Shown: one piece after another, positions 8,984 through 16,790 of the stretch
Layout: each line of letters begins with the position of its first letter
How positions within the stretch are numbered: position 1 is the stretch's first letter
Source of the DNA: CAWCDJ01 sp963796485
GTDB taxonomy: Bacteria > Acidobacteriota > Terriglobia > Bryobacterales > Bryobacteraceae
NCBI GenBank assembly: GCA_963796485.1
Contig: CAWCLV010000008.1
Location: forward strand, 194,831 to 258,830
Reading direction: 5' to 3'
Length of the DNA: 64,000 nucleotides
Program-made: the position numbers and the translations under genes
The notes under the pieces: model-generated
Database searches by the model: none
Seen by the model: the letters and a program-made list of their open reading frames with translations, nothing else
Told to the model about the DNA's origin: nothing

Positions 8984-10690
8984 ATGTCCTTCCGCATCCT
9001 CCTTTTTCCCCTCCTGGCGGTGGCTTGTTTCGGACAATCCCGCGACGCCGAATTCGGCAAGCTCGCGGACCGCTATTTCAACCAGGCCGTTTTCCGGTTC
9101 GATCCCGTACAGGCTACATCGGCAGGCTTCCATCAATACGATGCGCAGCTAGCCACTCTCTCCAAGGGTGAAATTCAGGCCCAGGTCAGCCAGCTGAAAA
9201 AGTTCGAGACCGAGGTGGAAGCGTTCGGCTCGCGCGGGCTCTCTCCGACCGTGACATCCGACCGCGAGCTGGTACTTTCGCAGATCCGGGGCACGCTGCT
9301 GGAACTGGAACAGATCCGTCCCTGGGAGAAGAATCCCGACACCTACTCGTCCGGAATCTCGGGCGCGGTCTTCACGATCATGAGCCGGAATTATGCGCCG
9401 CCGGCCGATCGCCTGAGGTCCGTGGTGGCGCGGGAGAGGCTTGGGCTGCAACTGCTCCAATCGGCGCGGCAGAACCTGAGCGACCCTCCGCAGGTCTTCA
9501 CGGAAGTGGCGCTGGAACAACTCCCCGGAAACGTCGGGTTTTTCGAAAAGGATGTCCCAGCCGCGTTCCGGACCGTTACGGACCAGGCGCTCCTCGCCGA
9601 GTTCCGGAAATCGAACGCCGCCCTGATCGCCGCCTTGAACGACTACGGCAAATGGATGAAGGACTACCTGCTGCCCCGGTCGAAGGGCGACTTCCGGATC
9701 GGCGCCGAAGTCTACCGGAAGAAACTGCTCTACGACGAGATGGTGGATACGCCGCTCGACCGGCTGCTCGCCATCGGCTACGAAGACCTGCGCCGCAACC
9801 AGGCGGAGTTCCGGCGCGTGGCCGCGCGAATCGACCCGAGGCGCACGCCGCAGCAGATCCTCGAGGAGCTGGAGAAAGATCATCCGGCGGCCGGCAACCT
9901 CATGACGTCGTTTCGCGACGTGCTGGGAGGCCTGCGCGCGTTCGTCGAGAGCCACCACATCGTGACGATCCCTTCGCAGGTGCCGCCCATTGTCGAGGAG
10001 ACCCCGCCGTTCATGCGGGCCTTGACCACGGCGTCGATGGATACACCGGGGCCGTTTGAGAAGGTCGCCAAAGAGGCGTACTTCAATGTCACCCTGCCGG
10101 ATCCGAACTGGACGAAGGCGCAGACGGAAGAATACCTGGAGGGCTTCAACCGCGGCACGATTATCTCCACTGCGGTGCACGAAGTGTACCCCGGGCACTA
10201 TGTCCAATTCCTCTGGATCAAGGACGCGCCGACGAAGGTGCGCAAACTGATCGGGTGCAGTTCCAACGCCGAAGGCTGGGCGCACTACGGCGAGCAGATG
10301 ATGCTCGACCAGGGGTATGGCAACGGCGATCCGAAACTGCGGCTGGGACAGTTGCAGGACGCGCTGCTGCGGGATGCCCGCTACATCGTCGGAATCCGCA
10401 TGCATACGGGGAAGATGACGATCCCGGAGGCGGTGGAGTTCTTCGTCAAGGAAGGATACCAGGTGCGGCCGGTGGCAGAAAAGGAAGCCAAGCGAGGCAC
10501 GTCGGACCCGACCTACCTGGTTTACACGCTCGGAAAGCTGCAGATTCTGAAGTTACGGGAAGATTACAAGAAGATGAAGGGACCGGGCTACACGCTGCAG
10601 GGGTTCCACGATGCGTTCCTGGCGCAGGGCTATCCGCCGGTCAAGATCGTGCGGCGGGCGCTGCTGGGCAACGACTCGCCGGTTTTGTAG
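8984..10690 (+). CDS. Secreted DUF885 family putative metallopeptidase
   Basis: A 568-residue protein beginning at ATG 8984 with GAGG upstream and a signal peptide (MSFRILLFPLLAVACFGQ). The DUF885 hallmark HEVYPGHYVQF, a zinc-peptidase-like HExxxGH motif, lies near residue 400, followed by NAEGWAHYGEQMM, which supplies the downstream Glu ligand. The C-terminal segment DPTYLVYTLGKLQI is also conserved in the family. Biochemistry of the family is thin; peptidase activity is the usual inference. Exported location follows from the leader. It is divergent from the PspC gene. A REP-like hairpin follows its stop. Confidence 0.9.
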   Translation: MSFRILLFPLLAVACFGQSRDAEFGKLADRYFNQAVFRFDPVQATSAGFHQYDAQLATLSKGEIQAQVSQLKKFETEVEAFGSRGLSPTVTSDRELVLSQIRGTLLELEQIRPWEKNPDTYSSGISGAVFTIMSRNYAPPADRLRSVVARERLGLQLLQSARQNLSDPPQVFTEVALEQLPGNVGFFEKDVPAAFRTVTDQALLAEFRKSNAALIAALNDYGKWMKDYLLPRSKGDFRIGAEVYRKKLLYDEMVDTPLDRLLAIGYEDLRRNQAEFRRVAARIDPRRTPQQILEELEKDHPAAGNLMTSFRDVLGGLRAFVESHHIVTIPSQVPPIVEETPPFMRALTTASMDTPGPFEKVAKEAYFNVTLPDPNWTKAQTEEYLEGFNRGTIISTAVHEVYPGHYVQFLWIKDAPTKVRKLIGCSSNAEGWAHYGEQMMLDQGYGNGDPKLRLGQLQDALLRDARYIVGIRMHTGKMTIPEAVEFFVKEGYQVRPVAEKEAKRGTSDPTYLVYTLGKLQILKLREDYKKMKGPGYTLQGFHDAFLAQGYPPVKIVRRALLGNDSPVL

Positions 10691-10831
10691 CCGTCATATG
10701 GGGCGGGCGTCCACCGCCCGCGGCCTCAGGGAGCGGTGTCCCCGGAATGGTACGGTTATTTCGTGATGAGAATCTAAAGTCAAAACCGGGCAGGCCGGGA
10801 GGCCTGCCCCACTTGCAGCGCCCGTCGGTCA
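10691..10831. repeat. Intergenic region with two REP-like hairpins
   Basis: Two GC-rich inverted repeats lie between convergent genes. The first is a 7-bp stem with a 5-base loop at 10703-10721 (GCGGGCG / CGCCCGC). The second is a perfect 9-bp stem with a 4-base loop at 10788-10809 (GGGCAGGCC / GGCCTGCCC). The second recurs at 23848, 29624 and 29735. Neither is followed by a U-run, so they are not typical intrinsic terminators. A dispersed extragenic palindrome is the better description. Confidence 0.6.
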
Positions 10832-11374
10832 TCAGATCAGGGTGACGATCCTCGCCGCGCCGTAGGCCAGCAGCGTGCCGATGACGGCCCCGGCCAGCAC
10901 ATCGCTCAGGAAATGCATCCCGAGGAGGATGCGCGAGGCCGCCACGCTCAGGGCGCAAAAGAGCAGCCCGATCGCCAGGGCAGGGTAGAACAAGCTCAGC
11001 GACACGGCCACAGCGAACGCCGTAATGGTGTGTCCCGAAGGAAACGAGAACTGGTCGGGAGGCAGCAGGGTGGCCCAGCAGTGCGGTTCGAACTGCGTGG
11101 GGCGTTTGCGTCCGGTTGCCTTTTTGAGCTTCAGGAAAATCGTGATCCCCAGGCCGGCGGCGAGCGCGCCCGATGCAACCGCAGAGAAGCGCTGGTCTCC
11201 CCCGAAGAGCAGGATCACCAGCCCCATCGCGTACCACAGCCAGCCATCGCCGCCGCGTGTAGCGCACAGCATCCAGATGCGGACCCAGCGAGGCGCCGGC
11301 CAGCGGTTGATGCGTCGCATCAGCTTGTGGTCGCGATGGGCGATGAACGTCAGCATCGTTCCGGGCAGCGTCAT
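10832..11374 (-). CDS. PAP2-family membrane phosphatase
   Basis: A 180-residue integral membrane protein of the type 2 phosphatidic-acid phosphatase family. The three-part phosphatase signature is complete: KKATGRKRP, PSGH, and SRILLGMHFLSDVLAG (pattern SRxxxxxHxxxD), spaced over residues about 80-165. Five or so hydrophobic helices are visible. Family members dephosphorylate phosphatidate, undecaprenyl pyrophosphate or similar lipid phosphates at the membrane. The start overlaps the stop of the PHP gene by four bases (ATGA), so the two are translationally coupled. Neighbouring lipid genes favour a lipid phosphate substrate. Confidence 0.93.
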   Translation of the reverse strand: MTLPGTMLTFIAHRDHKLMRRINRWPAPRWVRIWMLCATRGGDGWLWYAMGLVILLFGGDQRFSAVASGALAAGLGITIFLKLKKATGRKRPTQFEPHCWATLLPPDQFSFPSGHTITAFAVAVSLSLFYPALAIGLLFCALSVAASRILLGMHFLSDVLAGAVIGTLLAYGAARIVTLI

Positions 11375-12246
11375 ATGGCAGCCTCCACGGCGGGCTGCGG
11401 CGCATATGCCGCTCTGCCCATTCTTTCACGCAGGTAGCGCTCCATCCAAATGCGCGCAAAGAGACCCTCGCGCGTGTAGTTCGCCAGTGTGATGAACGGT
11501 ACGGCAACTCCGAGCGGGAGCAGCAGGGCGGTAGCGGGGTTCTCGCGCGCCATGGCGGCGCCGATGCTCAGGACGTCGCGCGTGAGCTTCCACCAGCTCC
11601 CTAAAGCCCCGCGCACGCGGCCCCGGCCAAGCCGCAGCCCCGCCAGATATTCCTCTTTGGTCCGGGCGTGCGGAACAACGGTCCAGGCGCAGCCGACCGA
11701 GGCCATGGCGTGCGCGTCGCTGCCGCCCACCTCCGCGCGTCCCGCAAAATCGGCCAGTGCGGCCGCTTGGGCATTGGCGCGCGGAAGCATGTGGCCGTTG
11801 TGCGTTTCGAGGGCCGGGAAGACGCTTTCGAACAGCTCGAAATCGTCCAGCGACCGTCTGCCGGTGAGGCTCGAAAAAACATGATTGGCGCTAAAGAAGA
11901 GGCGGCGCTCGCGCAGCCACCGCACTAGCGATTCGAAGTCCCTCCGCCGCCGCTCGATCTCGACGTGGTCGCGATCGGTTATATCGTACACGCCAACGTG
12001 CAACTGGTTGCCGCTCGGCAGTGTGCAGGTGGCCTCTTCGCTCAGGAAGAAGTCGGGGCGTGAGCGGAGCGCTTCGACGGCATCGATGGAGTCATGGTCC
12101 GTAACGGTGACCAGGTCCATGCCGAGGCGTTTCAGCTTCTCATACACACGGACGGGATCGTTGTAACTTTCTCGGCACACCGCCCGCATCAGGGGCACGG
12201 TGCACATTCCCGAGTGCGTGGTGTGGACATGAAGGTCGCACCTCAT
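11371..12246 (-). CDS. PHP-domain metal-dependent phosphoesterase
   Basis: A 291-residue protein of the PHP superfamily. N-terminal metal motif CDLHVHTTHSG, then VTVTDHDSIDA (second motif, near residue 50), HVGVYD, SANHVFSS and GGSDAHAMASVG (near 170), which together give the usual trinuclear metal site. C-terminal residues about 205-280 contain a hydrophobic stretch (ATALLLPLGVAVPFITLA), so it may be membrane-attached. PHP phosphoesterases act on nucleotides or phosphosugars; the coupling to a PAP2 phosphatase (ATGA overlap) suggests a lipid or glycolipid phosphate pathway. The substrate is not known. Confidence 0.88.
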   Translation of the reverse strand: MRCDLHVHTTHSGMCTVPLMRAVCRESYNDPVRVYEKLKRLGMDLVTVTDHDSIDAVEALRSRPDFFLSEEATCTLPSGNQLHVGVYDITDRDHVEIERRRRDFESLVRWLRERRLFFSANHVFSSLTGRRSLDDFELFESVFPALETHNGHMLPRANAQAAALADFAGRAEVGGSDAHAMASVGCAWTVVPHARTKEEYLAGLRLGRGRVRGALGSWWKLTRDVLSIGAAMARENPATALLLPLGVAVPFITLANYTREGLFARIWMERYLRERMGRAAYAPQPAVEAAI

Positions 12247-12341
12247 ACCCCCGTTTTAACCGGGGAAAGACTACAGTTCCGTGACGCCGCCGCAAAACAT
12301 GCGTTAAGCGAGGTGTTTTAGGCAACCGGCCGATTCGCGGC

Positions 12342-13514
12342 ATGGCACAATCGAAACTGATGAAGAGACTGGACTTCATCTATTTCGATGCGGGCGGCGG
12401 CCATCGCGCGGCGGCGAATGCGCTGCGGGAGGTGATCGAACGGCAGGACCGGCCGTTCGACGTCCGCATGGTGAATTTGCAGGAGTTGCTCAATGAGATC
12501 GACATCTTCCGCAAGGTTACCGGCCTGCGCCTCGAAGACGTGTACAACACCCTCTTGAAGAAGGGCTGGACGCTCGGATCTCCGCAGCTCACGGCGGGAA
12601 TGCATCTGGTAATCCGGCTGTTTCACCCCAAGCAGGTGCGGCTGCTGGAGCGGTTCTGGCGGGAAAGCCGGCCGGACATGGTGGTTTCGCTGGTGCCGAA
12701 TTTCAACCGGGCATTGAAGGAGAGCCTCCACAGGGCGCTGCCCGGGGTTCCGCTCGTCACCATCCTCACCGATATCGCGGATTATCCTCCGCACTTCTGG
12801 CTGGAGCGCCAGGAGCAGCATGTCATCTGCGGTTCCGATCGGGCTATCGAACAGGCGCTCGCCATGGGTCATGCCGGGAGGAACGTCCACCGGGTTTCCG
12901 GGATGATTCTGAATCCCCGCTTTTACGAGATCCCGCCGCTCCCACCCGCCGAGCGCGACGCGGAGCGTGCGAAGCTGGGGCTCCGCGCCGGCGAACCGGT
13001 GGGCCTGGTGCTGTTCGGCGGACAGGGCGCCAGGGTGATGCACGAGATTGCGCGCCGGCTGGACCGGCGGCAACTGCTCATGATCTGCGGACGAAACGCC
13101 AGGCTGGTCGAGCGCTTGCGGGCATTGGTTCGCAGCGCGCCGATGTTCGTCGAGGGCTTCACGCGGGAAGTGCCCCGCTACATGCAACTGGCGGACTACC
13201 TCATCGGAAAGCCGGGGCCGGGCAGCATCAGCGAAGCGGTCGCCATGCGGCTGCCCGTGATCATCGAGCGGAACGCCTGGACGCTCCCGCAGGAACGGTA
13301 CAACGCGGAATGGGTGCGGGAGCAGGGAATCGGAATTGTGCTGCCGAATTTCCGCGGCATCGCGGAAGCGGTGGACCGGCTCCTGGAGCCGGCGGCCTAT
13401 GCCACGTTTCGCGCCGCTATCGAGCGGCTTGAAAATCGGGCGGTCTTCGAGATTCCGGATATCCTCGACAGGATCCTGGAGCCGGCGTCAATCGGCGGCG
13501 GCGGCGGGAGATGA
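12342..13514 (+). CDS. GT28/MGDG-synthase-like glycosyltransferase
   Basis: A 390-residue GT-B glycosyltransferase. The N-terminal motif YFDAGGGHRAAANAL corresponds to the GxGH-type acceptor loop of MurG and monogalactosyldiacylglycerol synthases. The C-terminal half holds GLVLFGGQGARVM and the nucleotide-sugar site ADYLIGKPGPGSISEAV followed by an ERNAWTLPQERYNAEW segment. These features fit processive diacylglycerol glycosyltransferases, so glycolipid synthesis is likely. ATG 12360 is an alternative start; neither has an obvious ribosome site. It is divergent from the PHP gene and its 3' end overlaps the wax-ester synthase gene by 27 bases. Confidence 0.86.
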   Translation: MAQSKLMKRLDFIYFDAGGGHRAAANALREVIERQDRPFDVRMVNLQELLNEIDIFRKVTGLRLEDVYNTLLKKGWTLGSPQLTAGMHLVIRLFHPKQVRLLERFWRESRPDMVVSLVPNFNRALKESLHRALPGVPLVTILTDIADYPPHFWLERQEQHVICGSDRAIEQALAMGHAGRNVHRVSGMILNPRFYEIPPLPPAERDAERAKLGLRAGEPVGLVLFGGQGARVMHEIARRLDRRQLLMICGRNARLVERLRALVRSAPMFVEGFTREVPRYMQLADYLIGKPGPGSISEAVAMRLPVIIERNAWTLPQERYNAEWVREQGIGIVLPNFRGIAEAVDRLLEPAAYATFRAAIERLENRAVFEIPDILDRILEPASIGGGGGR

Positions 13515-14954
13515 GGGAGGAGTCGCTTTCCGTCGCGGCTTGTGAACTCCCGCCGCCCGCCGCAGTTCGGCAAACGCGGCGTAGATGAAATCCCGTAGCT
13601 TCTCCGCGTCGGGCACCACGTGTGCGTCGGCGGTCAGCCCGCAGTAGAGATTTCCGTCGTAGCTTTGCACGGCGCAGTTCACGCCCAGCTCGTAGCCGGT
13701 TGGCACATGCGGATAGCTGGCCACCATCTTCCTTCCCACGGCGTAGAGCGGAGTGGGGGAGCCGGGGACGTTGGTGCAGATCATATTGAGGAGCGACACC
13801 GGCAGGGGTATCTGCGGGAGCGCGTTCCAGAACAGCGCCTGAAGCGGCGGAGGCGCCGAACCCAGCCAGGTGGCGAACAGCGTGATGGCGTGGGCGGCGC
13901 GCGCGTTCTTCATAACCTCGGTGCGCCTGGCCACGGCGCGCAGCGTCTCGAGGGGGCTGCGGAGATCGAGCGGCAGGGCCACGGGGAGAAACGAGATCTG
14001 GTTGCCGAGCGATTCGCCCTGGTCGCCGCGGCGTACGTTGACGGGGCAGACCATCCGGATGAAGCGGCCGGCCACAGGCTCGCCATGGAGCTTCACGTAC
14101 TCAGCGGTGGCGCGGGTGACGACCGTCAGGATGACATCGTTGAGGGTGCCCCCGGCGGCCTCCCGAATGGCCTGTGCGTCGGCGAGAGGGAACTCGGTCC
14201 AGCAGAATTTCCGCTCACCGGAACAAGGCTTATTGAACGGAAACCGGTCGGATGAGGCGGTCAACTCCGGAACGAGCTTCAGAAGTTCCTGGAGGGCCTC
14301 GCGGGTGCGTTCGTCGAGCAGCGACTGGGCGAAATCGGCCATCACGGTCTCCGCCATGATCATGTTCTCCAGGGAGCTGTGAACCGCGCTGACGAGGGCA
14401 TCGGCTAAGGAACCGCTGGATTCCGAACGAGGTTTGGGACGGAAGCGCGGTTTTTTAACGGCATAGGAGCCTTCCGGCGTCGGGTCGAACAGGATCCTCA
14501 TCAACGAGGCGCCGGCCACACCGTCTGCAAGCGAGTGGTGAACCCGCGCGATGACTGCTCCACGGCCGCCCTCGAGGCCATCGACTACGTGCACATCCCA
14601 CAGAGGCTTGCGCCGGTCCATCACCTGGGTCAGGATGCGGCTGGCGAGCGCCTCCATCTCCGCCTGTCCGCCGGGAGCCGGCAGGGGCACCCGGAAGAAG
14701 TGCCGCCGGATGTCGAACTCCGGATCGTCCTCCCAGGTGGGGTAGCCTATGTGCAGCGGAGGGTCAACGACAACCTGACGGTAGCGGGGCAGCAGGTGGA
14801 GCTTGGAATCGATGGCCGCCATCAACTCGCGGTAGGGAACGGTGCTTTCGAAGATGCAAACGCCCGCTATGTGCAACGGGATTTCCCTCCTTTCCAGATA
14901 GAGGAAGGCCGCATCGGTTGCCGAAAGGCGCCGTTTCAAAGCAGGCGTTTTCAT
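13488..14954 (-). CDS. Wax ester synthase / diacylglycerol O-acyltransferase (WS/DGAT)
   Basis: A 488-residue bifunctional acyltransferase of the actinobacterial/proteobacterial WS/DGAT family, making wax esters or triacylglycerol from acyl-CoA. The catalytic HHxxxDG motif is VHHSLADG (His139, His140, Asp144). PLWDVHVVDG precedes it, and GGTLNDVILTVV supplies the conserved ND motif of the C-terminal domain. Length is typical. It is cytoplasmic or membrane-peripheral, at lipid bodies. A 53-residue ORF lies 18 bases upstream and probably shares its transcript. With the PAP2 phosphatase and fatty-acid genes nearby, storage-lipid synthesis is a reasonable inference. Confidence 0.93.
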   Translation of the reverse strand: MKTPALKRRLSATDAAFLYLERREIPLHIAGVCIFESTVPYRELMAAIDSKLHLLPRYRQVVVDPPLHIGYPTWEDDPEFDIRRHFFRVPLPAPGGQAEMEALASRILTQVMDRRKPLWDVHVVDGLEGGRGAVIARVHHSLADGVAGASLMRILFDPTPEGSYAVKKPRFRPKPRSESSGSLADALVSAVHSSLENMIMAETVMADFAQSLLDERTREALQELLKLVPELTASSDRFPFNKPCSGERKFCWTEFPLADAQAIREAAGGTLNDVILTVVTRATAEYVKLHGEPVAGRFIRMVCPVNVRRGDQGESLGNQISFLPVALPLDLRSPLETLRAVARRTEVMKNARAAHAITLFATWLGSAPPPLQALFWNALPQIPLPVSLLNMICTNVPGSPTPLYAVGRKMVASYPHVPTGYELGVNCAVQSYDGNLYCGLTADAHVVPDAEKLRDFIYAAFAELRRAAGVHKPRRKATPPSSPAAAAD

Positions 14955-14972
14955 AGTCGTCGCACGGTGGTG

Positions 14973-15134
14973 CTATGCGTCCTCCCCGTCGGTGATGCCG
15001 GCATTGCTGGCCTGCCGCCAGAGTTTGAACGCGGCCTGGTCAAGCTCCTGCTCTTCGAACTTGACCGGAGGCTTCTCGGACCAGGACGATCTTTCTTCGA
15101 TCTCCGTGTTAACGGGCAATTGCAGCGTTTCCAT
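14973..15134 (-). CDS. 53-residue acidic protein upstream of WS/DGAT
   Basis: A short ORF starting at ATG 15134 and preceded by a good ribosome site (GGAGA, eight bases away), ending 18 bases before the WS/DGAT start. The product begins METLQLPVNTEIEERSSW and ends SNAGITDGEDA. It is acidic, lacks a signal peptide or membrane segment, and has a likely helix around residues 30-45. No family recognised. Position and ribosome site support translation; it may be a regulatory or structural partner of the acyltransferase, but that is inference. Confidence 0.6.
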   Translation of the reverse strand: METLQLPVNTEIEERSSWSEKPPVKFEEQELDQAAFKLWRQASNAGITDGEDA

Positions 15135-15209
15135 GATTGCCGTTCTCCTTACATAATGGAAGTAGTAACCATGCCTAAAGGGGATCCGAAACTCCGTTTG
15201 TAGAGTAGG

Positions 15210-16790
15210 ATGGATTCGGATATGTTGTCAATGCCGCGCGCGCGTTTAGAGCCGTTGCTTTTCGAAAAACTTTCCGCCTCGGTTACTCACTGCGAGCAAT
15301 CTCACAAAACCATCGATGTCACCGCGCCGTACACCGGCAAAACGCTGGGCCGCATCCCCGCTTTGGACGAAGCGGATGTAGACCTGGCGGTGCGTCTGGC
15401 GAGCGCGGCGCAGCCCGCCTGGTCCGGCCGCGGTTTCGCGGAGCGGGCCGCCGTTTTCCTGCGCTTTCACGACCTGCTGCTGGACCGGCAGGAAGAAGTG
15501 CTGGACCTGATTCAGATCGAGACCGGAAAGGCGCGGCGCCACGCCTTCGAGGAAGTGCTCGATACCGCCGTGGTGTCCAGGTACTACGCCTTCCACGCGG
15601 AGCGATTTCTTCGCCCCAAACGGCGGCGCGGCGCCATGCCGCTGCTGACCACGACGTGGGAGTTTCGCGTGCCCTTCGGCGTCGTCGGTTTCTTCATCCC
15701 CTGGAACTATCCGCTGAACCTGGCGATCACCGACGCCATTGCGGCGCTGATGGCCGGCAACACGGGAGTGCTCAAGCCGGATCCCCAGACCAGTTTCACG
15801 GCGCTGTGGGCTGTGAACCTTTTGAGGGAAGCGGGGCTGCCGGAAGGAGTGCTTCCGGTAATCACCGGTGAAGGCCCGGTGCTCGGGCCGCTGCTGGCGA
15901 ACCGTGTGGATTACATCATGTTCACAGGCAGCGCGCGGACCGGCCGGATTGTCGGCCGGCAGGCGGCCGAGCGGCTGATCGGGTGCTCGCTCGAGTTGGG
16001 CGGCAAGAATCCGATGATCGTGCTGGAAGACGCGGATGTCGATGCCGCCGTGCGGGGTGCGACGAACGGGTGTTTCGTGGGCGCCGGCCAGGTTTGCGTA
16101 TCCATTGAGCGAATCTACGTGCATGAATCGGTCTTCGAAAAATTTCTGGCGCGGTTTGTGGAGAGGACCCGCAATCTCCGGCTGGGAGCTTCGCTGGACT
16201 ATTCGGCGGATGTGGGATCGATGACGTCCGAGCGCCAGGTTCGGGCGGCGGAAGTACACGTTCAGGATGCCATCGGAAAGGGCGCGACGCTCGCCGCCGG
16301 GGGGAAGCGGCGCCCCGACATCGGTCCGCTCTTCTATGAGCCTACGATTCTGACCGGCGTCAAACCGGGGATGCAGCTCTATGCCGAAGAGACCTTCGGC
16401 CCGGTGGTTTCGGTCTACGCTTTCTCGGACGAGAACGAAGCCGTCAGGCTGGCGAACGCGACGTTGTACGGCTTGAGCGCCAGTGTGTGGACACGCAAGC
16501 AGCGGCGGGGAATCGAACTCGCCCGGCGAATCCGCAGCGGCAGCGTCAACGTGAATGAGGCCTATGCCGCGACGTGGGGTTCGGTCGATTCACCAGTCGG
16601 CGGAATGAAGGATTCCGGGTTGCACCCGCGGCACGGGGCGGAGGGCATCCTGAAGTTCACAAACGCACAAACAGTCGCGGCGCAACGGCTGTTTCCGGTA
16701 GGCCCCGCGCCCGGGATCGAACCGGAAGTTCACGCGCGATGGATGACCCGGATGCTCAAGATGATTCGGCGGACTCGCGTTTTGGGTTGA
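15210..16790 (+). CDS. NAD(P)-dependent aldehyde dehydrogenase
   Basis: A 526-residue aldehyde dehydrogenase superfamily member. Motifs: PWNYPLNLAITDAIAALMAG (Asn and cofactor loop), VLKPDPQT, GSARTGRIVG (Rossmann turn), LELGGKNPMIV (catalytic Glu) and GAGQVCVSIERI (catalytic Cys). EETFGPVVSVY and the C-terminal GGMKDSGLHPRHG also fit. The overall pattern is closest to succinic-semialdehyde or broad-specificity fatty-aldehyde dehydrogenases. Beside a wax-ester synthase, long-chain aldehyde oxidation is plausible. ATG 15222 is an alternative start. It is divergent from the 53-residue ORF and overlaps the convergent regulator gene by 35 bases. Confidence 0.92.
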   Translation: MDSDMLSMPRARLEPLLFEKLSASVTHCEQSHKTIDVTAPYTGKTLGRIPALDEADVDLAVRLASAAQPAWSGRGFAERAAVFLRFHDLLLDRQEEVLDLIQIETGKARRHAFEEVLDTAVVSRYYAFHAERFLRPKRRRGAMPLLTTTWEFRVPFGVVGFFIPWNYPLNLAITDAIAALMAGNTGVLKPDPQTSFTALWAVNLLREAGLPEGVLPVITGEGPVLGPLLANRVDYIMFTGSARTGRIVGRQAAERLIGCSLELGGKNPMIVLEDADVDAAVRGATNGCFVGAGQVCVSIERIYVHESVFEKFLARFVERTRNLRLGASLDYSADVGSMTSERQVRAAEVHVQDAIGKGATLAAGGKRRPDIGPLFYEPTILTGVKPGMQLYAEETFGPVVSVYAFSDENEAVRLANATLYGLSASVWTRKQRRGIELARRIRSGSVNVNEAYAATWGSVDSPVGGMKDSGLHPRHGAEGILKFTNAQTVAAQRLFPVGPAPGIEPEVHARWMTRMLKMIRRTRVLG

